DNA of 64,000 nt from Paenibacillus sp. yr247. Lineage in GTDB: Bacteria > Bacillota > Bacilli > Paenibacillales > NBRC-103111. The notes beneath the pieces are model-generated. The model had not been told where the DNA came from. It searched no databases and saw only the letters and a program-made list of their open reading frames with translations. The stretch lies in assembly GCF_900103825.1 (NCBI RefSeq), contig NZ_FNIF01000010.1, forward strand, positions 1 to 64,000. Reading direction: 5' to 3'. Shown piece after piece: positions 54,125 through 61,068 of this stretch (the first letter of the stretch is position 1; each line of letters starts with the position of its first letter). A program made the translations under genes and the position numbers.

Positions 54125-54187
54125 CTACTGTAATAAATGAAAAACACTCTACTTTTCACCCGTACATTCCCGAAAACACTGTATTTT
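54125..54187 (-). promoter_or_regulatory. Conserved locus element, copy B
   Basis: On the minus strand ACAGTGTTTTCGG, then AAAAGTAGAGTGTTTTTCATT and TATTACAGTAG. It aligns over its length with copy A at 39430-39490 and sits at the same distance (about 70 bases) from the start codon it serves. Confidence 0.6.
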
Positions 54188-54194
54188 CAACTCA

Positions 54195-54473
54195 ACCAAG
54201 GATAAACGACTCCGTCGTCCCACTGGGACGAGCGCGTTTGTCAAGGTAGATGCGAAGCAAAAGTATAAAACTTATACTTTCTTATCTACCAAGGATAAAC
54301 GACTCCGTCGTCCCTCTGGGACGAGCGCGTTTGTTAAGGTAGATGCGAAGCAAAAGTATAAAACTTATACTTTCTTATCTACCAAGGATAAACGACTCCG
54401 TCGTCCCTCTGGGACGAGCGCGTTTGTTAAGGTAGATGCGAAGCAAAAGTATAAAACTTATACTTTCTTATCT
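54195..54473. repeat. Three tandem 93-bp repeats
   Basis: Units start at 54195, 54288 and 54381. Units 2 and 3 look identical and unit 1 differs at two bases. Each unit contains two inverted repeats: TCGTCCC-TCT-GGGACGA inside AAACG...CGTTT, and AAAGTATAA-AAC-TTATACTTT inside GGTAGAT...ATCTACC. The array lies between the regulator's terminator and the import promoter element. No coding potential is seen. Confidence 0.85.
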
Positions 54474-54487
54474 ACTGAAAAAAAGAA

Positions 54488-54521
54488 AAGCTTTCCGGCA
54501 CTTTCGTACCCGGGAAAGCTT
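54488..54521 (-). terminator. Terminator overlapping the regulator stop
   Basis: AAGCTTTCC (54488-54496) pairs with GGAAAGCTT (54513-54521). On the minus strand the stem is followed by TTCTTTTTTTC. It overlaps the last codons of the regulator gene. Confidence 0.75.
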
Positions 54522-56826
54522 ACTCTTGAACGACTGTTTTAAAGCGATATTCTTTCGGCGTGATCCCGAATTTCTTTTTGAATAGCTTAAAAAAGTAGCT
54601 TTCATTGTTATAACCGACCATTTCCATGATCCGATTAATGCTGTAATCTTTTGTTTCAAGCAACTCCAGTGCTTTTCGCAAGCGAAAATCATTAATGTAC
54701 TCGCTAATGGACATCGATTCATTCAGTCTAAATTGCTTGCTTACATGGGCCGAAGATAGTTTCATTGCTGCCGCTATGCTTTGCAGGCTCAGATTTAAAT
54801 CCTTATACCGCTCTTCTATCATTTCTTTAACGGTATCCGTTAAGATCTGATTCGACTGTTCTTTCACATCTTGCGTTCGCTGCTTCTGAATGTCTTGGAA
54901 AATGTCCAAGAACATGTCATAAATAGGTTCTAACGTTTCTTGCTTCATCATGTGCTGAACCTGCCGCTTAAAGTCCAAGCTGACTTGTCTAACGGTTCGG
55001 CTATTCATTTCACGCACGATATTTTCCACGAGCGCAAGCAAATGAAGTATGGAATACGTGATATTGTTGTAATGCATCACTTTCATTTGCCCAAACAATT
55101 GAACCAAGTGATCCTGAAAATCCTTCTCTTGCCCCGACTTAATGGCTTCCGTTATTTTCTTCTCCGCATCAGCCGGAAACTGGAACGTAATATTTTCATT
55201 ATTATTCCTCACGAGATCCAGTGTGATGATGCTCCCTTTACCAAAAATAATCCGATAGGACGCATTCTCCATAGCAAGGCCGTATTGCTGCGAAACTTGT
55301 TGGTATCGGTCAACCTTTTCTCCAATCGAAACGGTCATCGAGAAACGGTAGTACTGAAGAAGGGTTTGCTGCAGCTCTTGGAAAGCATGTGTCAATGAGT
55401 TTACATGATCGCCATGAGGCTCTAGCGACTCACCAACGAGTAAGACAAAGTGATCATTGCGCATAGAGACAACTTCACAGCTAACGTTTTTAGACACAAG
55501 CTCCTTGGTGATATTGGCGATCGCAAACTTGTACAGTCTCTTCTCGGCATCGCTCGTTTTCGATTCAAATTCAACAAAATCATCGATCAACAGCACACAT
55601 ACACGTACACCTTGGTTAAAATCAATATCCCAATCGACTTGTTCAATTTCTTCTGGGGTAGGCAGGCTCGCATCGGATATAAGTCTCCTCAAAGCGAAAG
55701 TCTTATGTGCACTCCTGTTCGTATGCTCTTCCGATTCATGCTTGACTAATTGATGCATAGCATCTTGGTAAGCGGTGGAAATGAATTTCAATTCATCCAA
55801 ATCGGACCTGTCGTCCGACCCTTTACGGCGGATTCCCGTCACTTGATTTAACAAATGTTCAATCGGACGATACAGGCGATAGGCAATCAGCAGCGAGCCC
55901 GCAATGGAAAGGATTAAAAATCCAATGATGATCACTAAGGAAATCGCCCGCATTTTGCTTAACTTGCCCCACACAACCTCATAGGGCTGAACGCTTGCAA
56001 TGACCCAGTCGCTTTTGCTGGATGACATAAAGCTCAGAATCGACTTATTCCCGCCTGATCCATACACGAGATAGTCCTGTGATACACCGGAGCTCACTTT
56101 TTGACGGATAATGGATGCTATCGCATCAGTAGCAATAACCTTGCCCTGCTGCTGTGCCATGAGCGGGATGCCTGATTGATCTGTAACAAAAATAGAGCCG
56201 TGCAATTCATCTGACGTCTTATTCATATTCGTTAAGTTATCAAACAGCCAGGACGGCTTGATCGTGACAATCAGTTTACTCCCGGACATGCTGTCATAAA
56301 TAAACATAGATAGTGCTGGAAATGTCGTTTTATCATAAGACAGAGGAACAAAGGTGAGAATGGGTATATGTTTCTGTGAATGGATATACTGGTCTATGAC
56401 ACCATTCATACCGTCATCCTGGCAATTCAAACTGCTCAAGGTTGAATAATAGCAGCCTGTTTTAGCGTTGTAGATCGTAATATTTTGCAAAAAGGAAGAG
56501 TTTGTTACCGTTTTCTCCAGCCTGTTTAATTTTTGCGCAAGCTCGCCCTTGTCCATCACATCGATATTCGATAAATAGACGACATCAGGGTCGAAATACG
56601 TGGAGACCGCAATATTTTTTACTGTTTCGTGCATATAGTCGATATTATATTTAATTTGCGACAGCACCTTTAAATCCGCTTGCTGCTGCATTTGAAGCAT
56701 CGTTTTATCGGAATTGTAATACAAAAGCGTCGTGCTGACGGATAAAAACACAACCATGAGAATCGTGATAGAAAGCAGCAGCTTAAGCAAATATTTTCTT
56801 GATTTGTACAAACGAATAATATTCAT
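54520..56826 (-). CDS. Membrane-anchored AraC-family regulator
   Basis: A protein of 768 residues. One membrane helix (about 12-34), an extracellular sensor part (about 35-290, Cache-like), a second helix (about 296-318, LVIIIGFLILSIAGSLLIAYR), then a cytosolic region with a GGDEF-like degenerate fold (about 400-530) and a C-terminal AraC domain (LSLQSIAAAMKLSSAHVSKQF; YSINRIMEMVGYNNESYFFKLF; ITPKEYR). This is the layout of Paenibacillus YtdP/YesN-like one-component regulators of sugar loci. Copy C of the conserved element lies upstream, so it may control itself as well as the import and catabolic operons. Confidence 0.88.
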   Translation of the reverse strand: MNIIRLYKSRKYLLKLLLSITILMVVFLSVSTTLLYYNSDKTMLQMQQQADLKVLSQIKYNIDYMHETVKNIAVSTYFDPDVVYLSNIDVMDKGELAQKLNRLEKTVTNSSFLQNITIYNAKTGCYYSTLSSLNCQDDGMNGVIDQYIHSQKHIPILTFVPLSYDKTTFPALSMFIYDSMSGSKLIVTIKPSWLFDNLTNMNKTSDELHGSIFVTDQSGIPLMAQQQGKVIATDAIASIIRQKVSSGVSQDYLVYGSGGNKSILSFMSSSKSDWVIASVQPYEVVWGKLSKMRAISLVIIIGFLILSIAGSLLIAYRLYRPIEHLLNQVTGIRRKGSDDRSDLDELKFISTAYQDAMHQLVKHESEEHTNRSAHKTFALRRLISDASLPTPEEIEQVDWDIDFNQGVRVCVLLIDDFVEFESKTSDAEKRLYKFAIANITKELVSKNVSCEVVSMRNDHFVLLVGESLEPHGDHVNSLTHAFQELQQTLLQYYRFSMTVSIGEKVDRYQQVSQQYGLAMENASYRIIFGKGSIITLDLVRNNNENITFQFPADAEKKITEAIKSGQEKDFQDHLVQLFGQMKVMHYNNITYSILHLLALVENIVREMNSRTVRQVSLDFKRQVQHMMKQETLEPIYDMFLDIFQDIQKQRTQDVKEQSNQILTDTVKEMIEERYKDLNLSLQSIAAAMKLSSAHVSKQFRLNESMSISEYINDFRLRKALELLETKDYSINRIMEMVGYNNESYFFKLFKKKFGITPKEYRFKTVVQE

Positions 56827-56984
56827 CTAGGTCCACCCTCTTCTAGGAAGCTCTATATCAACAAGGAGCAATTCATTATACAATATAAAAAAATGTCTCA
56901 TTGATAAAGTATTTATACATCTGAAACATTTTTAGTGTTTACATACGTTCCCACTCTATTATTAAGTCAAGTTAGCTTCGATGG

Positions 56985-57019
56985 CTACTGTAAAAAATAA
57001 AAAAAGCTCTACTTTTTAA
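56985..57019 (-). promoter_or_regulatory. Conserved locus element, copy C
   Basis: On the minus strand AAAAAGTAGAGC, TTTTTTTATT and TTTTACAGTAG match the core of copies A and B. Here it forms an inverted repeat with an adjacent GGCTCTAC, giving CTCTAC-8-GTAGAG. It lies about 160 bases upstream of the regulator start. Confidence 0.5.
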
Positions 57020-57208
57020 GGTAGAGCCAATAAATTAGGCACTTTTTTACGCGATAGTTTGGTTGTTCTTGGGACCGTATAATTATAGGGGTATAAAGAA
57101 GTTGTCGGTGATTGGATAGCCCTTAACTAACGCAATGAAGTATCAATAGTATTAATGGGAAGCGTGTTGGATATCCTTCCTGAGCGCCATCGGTCACAAA
57201 AAAAAGAT

Positions 57209-57244
57209 CGCCTACCATCGGGCCAAGAGGGCTGATGGTAGGCG
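57209..57244. terminator. Bidirectional hairpin terminator
   Basis: CGCCTACCATC (57209-57219) pairs with GATGGTAGGCG (57234-57244), flanked by an A-run and a T-run. The rest of the gap 57020-57348 shows no supported gene; short frames on the plus strand lack ribosome binding sites. Confidence 0.75.
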
Positions 57245-57348
57245 TTCTTTTTGAGTCCGCTAAAGCAGTTCCACTTTATTCATCCTGTTTACTCCTGTTG
57301 CTTTAGTGTCCTGCTGGTTTCCCCCGCCGCTCAATAAACTTCGATTTA

Positions 57349-57618
57349 TCATGTGGTTTTTGGATTTACTGGATTTAATTTTTTTGCCTTCTTTACAACT
57401 TTCTTATGTACCGACCCGGCTTTGCTGCTTTTGATGCCTGAATTATTCTTTTTAGCCTTAGCATTCGTTAAGGTTTTCTTTGCATTATGTGCTGTGTGAA
57501 CCACATTTTTCTTAACATGACTATTGGTCTGTGAAGCTGCAAAAGCAGAACCCGTGAAACTAAACAACAAACAAGCAGAGAGCCCTACCACCAGTAACTT
57601 TTTCAAAATGGTTTTCAC
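57349..57618 (-). CDS. Small lysine-rich secreted protein
   Basis: A protein of 89 residues with a clear signal peptide (about 1-28, LLVVGLSACLLFSFTGSAFA). The mature part is very basic and low in complexity (KKTLTNAKAKKNNSG, KKVVKKAKK). It might bind nucleic acid, wall polymers or spore components; no family is recognised. The stretch 57619-57841 downstream of its neighbour's stop holds nothing I can support. Confidence 0.55.
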   Translation of the reverse strand: MKTILKKLLVVGLSACLLFSFTGSAFAASQTNSHVKKNVVHTAHNAKKTLTNAKAKKNNSGIKSSKAGSVHKKVVKKAKKLNPVNPKTT

Positions 57619-57841
57619 CTTCCTTTCGCTGATTATGCTTACATTTCAATATTATCCTTAAACATTAAAACTTTCTGAGAGCAAGCTTAAATCGAGATAA
57701 AATTTATGAAGGATGACTTCAGAATCAATAATTAACTCGCAACAGTAAATACAATCCGAGACGACATAGTTAATGACATTAAATATGATTATCATCCAGA
57801 CATGCCTATAAGAACTATAGTCATATTCTTTCTCACCTTTG

Positions 57842-58996
57842 TTAATTGGTATTGGTTTTTTTGTAGGATACTGTTCCAAAATCACCGAATAAATCAAGAA
57901 ATATCCCATTCATATCAAATATCTCTTTATCTTCTTCTAAATAATTAAGGACTTGTTTCCTTAAAGATGTGTCGGGTTTTGCATCCTTTACCTCGGTCAA
58001 TTCATTAAATACAAAATTCCATAAAAAACGCACTGAACCCGCTGTCGGATAGAGGTAGAACTGCTGTTGGAACTTTACGATATTGCTGGAAGGCGGTAAC
58101 ATCTCCCGAAGTTGGGGAGTAAAGAGCCACGTATGGCATACCATACCTTTATATTTGACCTCCGGAAAATAGGTTGCATAAAATTCCTTAGCTTGTATAT
58201 ATGTATCTTTTATAGTTTCCATATCAAAAGCTGTATCTCTTGGAATGTGGATCTCAAGCAAAGTATCATCCTTGTCCAGTACTTTTTTCCATTCATCCCT
58301 TTTAAGCTTTACTTGTTTGTTTAAACCTTTACCAATGGGAGTAATTGGATTTCCAATGAAATAATCTTCCGTTTCCTCATATTCCGTCACAAAGCCATCG
58401 GTTGTCTTCTCTTTTTTACATACTCCTTGCATATCACCATTTGCTCTTAACTCCATCCCTTCACTGCATAAGAGCAAAAAGATATCTTCCTTGGCATTGT
58501 AAAAGCCTTTTACGACTCCGGAAAATTTCGTTGCCATAAATTGCATGCCACCCAGCCGAAACATTCTGGCTTCAAGATGCCTCCAGATCCAACTGAAATT
58601 TCTAATGGCATAATATCCCACTAAATTATAGGCATTTTGTACCCATACACCGATATCCCTTAAGGTTTCTACAAATAACTCTTCACTCAGTCCCCTTTCG
58701 GAATACTTCTGCTCAGTAAGAGGCAGTCTTTGCAGTGCTGCATGCAGATAAAATAGCGAAGCCTCATTTCCGAAGATTTCTTCCACGTAAGAATGAATAG
58801 TCAATGGTTCCCAAACTGTTGTCCAATATCCGCTTTCTATATGATTCATATAAAATTCCATATAAATGTCAAAAAGTTTTTGATCATTGTTTATTTTATT
58901 GGTGATGTCCACCAATATTTCGGTTGCTCCTTCAGGCATCAAAATTTTCCGGCAGTAATGCTGTGTTAAGTCTTTCGATAATAACAAAAGTTCCAT
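57842..58996 (-). CDS. Acyltransferase-like protein with GNAT-like C-terminal domain
   Basis: A protein of 384 residues. The N-terminal helical half (about 1-150) and the C-terminal half (WKKVLDKDDTLLEIHIPRDT, YKGMVCHTWLFTPQL) match the DUF5596 plus GNAT-like C-terminal arrangement found in Bacillota. Activity is not known to me. It has no operon partner, and a hairpin lies upstream at 59164-59190, belonging to another transcript. Confidence 0.55.
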   Translation of the reverse strand: MELLLLSKDLTQHYCRKILMPEGATEILVDITNKINNDQKLFDIYMEFYMNHIESGYWTTVWEPLTIHSYVEEIFGNEASLFYLHAALQRLPLTEQKYSERGLSEELFVETLRDIGVWVQNAYNLVGYYAIRNFSWIWRHLEARMFRLGGMQFMATKFSGVVKGFYNAKEDIFLLLCSEGMELRANGDMQGVCKKEKTTDGFVTEYEETEDYFIGNPITPIGKGLNKQVKLKRDEWKKVLDKDDTLLEIHIPRDTAFDMETIKDTYIQAKEFYATYFPEVKYKGMVCHTWLFTPQLREMLPPSSNIVKFQQQFYLYPTAGSVRFLWNFVFNELTEVKDAKPDTSLRKQVLNYLEEDKEIFDMNGIFLDLFGDFGTVSYKKTNTN

Positions 58997-59163
58997 TCAT
59001 GTACTCCTCTCTTATTAAGCAATTGCTAGCTAACCATAAGTGCCAGTATTATGATAAGCGGTAAACGTTTCTTAATTGTGGCATTCGGAACATAGTTCAG
59101 CTCACTGGCTATCTTCAAAATCCTTTTCTTCTACTATATCATAAAGGTGTCTTTTTTAAGGAA

Positions 59164-59190
59164 AAAGGCGATCCCTAAAGATCGCCGTTT
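59164..59190 (-). terminator. Terminator hairpin
   Basis: GGCGATC (59167-59173) pairs with GATCGCC (59180-59186), flanked by A- and T-runs. It follows the remnant at 59195-59386 on the minus strand. Confidence 0.65.
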
Positions 59191-59194
59191 CTTC

Positions 59195-59386
59195 TTACAC
59201 ATACACATCAATTGCATTTGCTTCTTCATTTAAAAGATTGTTAAGATACTGTGCTCTGATGCGAAGGCCACCCTGGCGGTAACGGTTGGCGGTTGCTTCA
59301 GCAGCCACTTCTTTCCCGTTAAGCATATATAGATCCGCCCCCGATAAAGAAACCGCAAAAATTGCTTCACCAAAGAAGCATGGTTT
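59195..59386 (-). pseudogene. Gene tail of unknown family
   Basis: An open frame of 63 codons without a start codon reads FGEAIFAVSLSGADLYML and NRYRQGGLRIRAQYLNNLL, ending in ANAIDVYV and a stop, followed by a proper terminator. It looks like the intact 3' end of a lost gene. I do not recognise the family. Confidence 0.35.
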
Positions 59387-59449
59387 TTACACAAAAAACC
59401 CGCTTTCTTTGTCCCATTTATTTGTGATTAATTCAAAAAATAAACAAAA

Positions 59450-59495
59450 AGAGAACTATCCCTAATGTCTGAATAGGCATATAGGAAAGTTCTCT
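59450..59495 (-). terminator. Terminator of the histidine-rich ORF
   Basis: AGAGAACT (59450-59457) pairs with AGTTCTCT (59488-59495), and on the minus strand is followed by TTTTTG. It lies 42 bases after the stop at 59538. Confidence 0.7.
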
Positions 59496-59537
59496 TAAAC
59501 ACAAGGAAGACACATCTTTGTTTGTCACCTTTGTGGC

Positions 59538-59660
59538 TTAACCAACTTCATTTCCTGTGCTTCCTTTGTAATGATGAGTATGTGGATGCATTCCATGCGA
59601 ATGTTCTGATAATGAGTCGTTTGAGTGAAACACAAAACCTGTTACTGGTATCTTGTTCAT
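59538..59660 (-). CDS. Histidine-rich 40-residue protein
   Basis: ATG at 59660 with AAGGAGAT eight bases upstream opens a frame of 40 codons ending in TAA, with its own terminator. The product begins MNKIPVTGFVFHSND and has seven histidines, including HSHGMHPHTHHYKG. It may bind metal ions such as zinc or nickel. The HTHHYKGSTG part is faintly reminiscent of YmaF-type proteins. It is too short for routine gene finders. Confidence 0.55.
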   Translation of the reverse strand: MNKIPVTGFVFHSNDSLSEHSHGMHPHTHHYKGSTGNEVG

Positions 59661-59763
59661 TGAATATCTCCTTTATCCAGTTTAATACACGTTATGACTG
59701 TCTAAAGGGATTTGACATAGGTAACAGCACAAGCGACGATGAATAATTTATATCTTTCAAATT

Positions 59764-60231
59764 TCAAAATGCAAAGATAGTCTTCACAACTTCATGAATT
59801 TCTTCATATGACGTGCACCTGCAAATGTTGGACTCAAGCCACAACCTAACCGTTTCTTCGCTAGCATTTGGATGTAAGTCCGCCAAACCTTGACAATTCA
59901 TAATAAACCCGGGAGTGCAATATCCGCATTGGAACGCCTGCTTTTGAACAAATGCCTGTTGAACACGAGTGTTATTCAAACCTTCGATCGTTGTAATATG
60001 CTGTCCTTCCGCTTCTATTGCGAGTGTGAGGCAAGCTTTCATAGGAAGACTATTAACTAATATTGTACAAGCTCCACAATCCCCATTATCGCAGCAGGAC
60101 TTACTCCCCGTTAAACCAAGACCTTCCCGAAGAACATATAGCAGAGTATCCGCAGCTCTTGTCCGTATAGTCTGATTTTCTCCGTTAACTTGTAATTTCA
60201 CCGAATAAATACTGGCTTCTTGTATTGACAT
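59764..60231 (-). CDS. Molybdenum hydroxylase small subunit, 2Fe-2S
   Basis: A protein of 155 residues with two [2Fe-2S] domains: an N-terminal plant-type ferredoxin part (KSCCDNGDCGACTILV) and a C-terminal helical part (FQCGYCTPGFIMNCQG; SNICRCTSYEEI). It carries electrons from the molybdenum centre to FAD. Last gene of a three-gene operon, three bases after the medium subunit gene. The ribosome binding site GGGAGA precedes the ATG. Confidence 0.92.
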   Translation of the reverse strand: MSIQEASIYSVKLQVNGENQTIRTRAADTLLYVLREGLGLTGSKSCCDNGDCGACTILVNSLPMKACLTLAIEAEGQHITTIEGLNNTRVQQAFVQKQAFQCGYCTPGFIMNCQGLADLHPNASEETVRLWLESNICRCTSYEEIHEVVKTIFAF

Positions 60232-60234
60232 ACT

Positions 60235-61068
60235 TTATCTCCCTTCAAACGCTTTTACAATTTCGAACAACGTATTTTTGAGTACAAATGTCCGATAATC
60301 TGCAGAACCTTCCGTATTATTTATAACCGGAGCCGGGAGGTTCAGGATCACTTGATCAATTTTTTCCATTAAGGACAACTTTGAGTTGTTTAAAATTTGC
60401 TCGACTTCAATAGACCGAAAAGGGAATGAGCAAACACCGCTAAATGCAGTACGAATCTGGTTTTCTTTTTTTAATGCAGCAACTGTTACTAGAGGATAAC
60501 CAACGTTACCGATTTGCCTTTTTTTGAAATGAACAAAAGGCAATGATAAATATACACGGTTTGTGATGGTTTGTAAGAGAAATTCACTCTTCTCCAATCT
60601 CATCCGTTGTAAGAAAACATCATGAATATTAATATCTTTTACCCCTTGAGGTCCTGCTATGACCATTTGGCTATCTGCCAACAGCAACGGGAGTACGGCC
60701 TCCCTGTAATAAATTTCACCACAAATGTTCCCCCCAAGCGTAATTTTATTCCGGGCTGTTTGGTCCGCGACTCCTTGTGCCGTTGCACTGAGAAGCGGAA
60801 ACAGATTCGATGCAGATAAGTTAGATAACGAAACGCAAGAACCGATAACCAGATTATCTTTTTGTAATTCAGTAACGTTACTCTCCGGAATGGACTTCAA
60901 ATCAATGATGGCTCTTGGTTGAATGGAATTTCTACGGGCAAATGTAATAATTTCTGTTCCACCGGAAAAAAACAGAGGATTTTTTCCATGCGTTTGCAGA
61001 TACTTAAATAATTCCACAGCCTTTTGAACAGTAAGAGGTTTGTAATATTCGAAGTCAAACGGAATCAT
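60235..61068 (-). CDS. Molybdenum hydroxylase medium subunit, FAD-binding
   Basis: A protein of 277 residues of the CoxM/XdhB type. FAD-binding motifs are FFSGGTEIITF near residue 33 and KITLGGNICGEIYY at about 107-120. The second is a variant of TIGGN. The C-terminal domain is present. It overlaps the large subunit gene by 14 bases. Works with the other two subunits. Confidence 0.9.
   Translation of the reverse strand: MIPFDFEYYKPLTVQKAVELFKYLQTHGKNPLFFSGGTEIITFARRNSIQPRAIIDLKSIPESNVTELQKDNLVIGSCVSLSNLSASNLFPLLSATAQGVADQTARNKITLGGNICGEIYYREAVLPLLLADSQMVIAGPQGVKDINIHDVFLQRMRLEKSEFLLQTITNRVYLSLPFVHFKKRQIGNVGYPLVTVAALKKENQIRTAFSGVCSFPFRSIEVEQILNNSKLSLMEKIDQVILNLPAPVINNTEGSADYRTFVLKNTLFEIVKAFEGR

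Noticed and set aside
54195..54473. CRISPR array
   Set aside because: The units are head-to-tail without unique spacers, and no cas genes are present.
57658..57909. Minus-strand frame of 83 codons
   Set aside because: It overlaps the 3' end of the gene at 57842-58996 in another frame, lacks a ribosome binding site and has no recognisable protein pattern.
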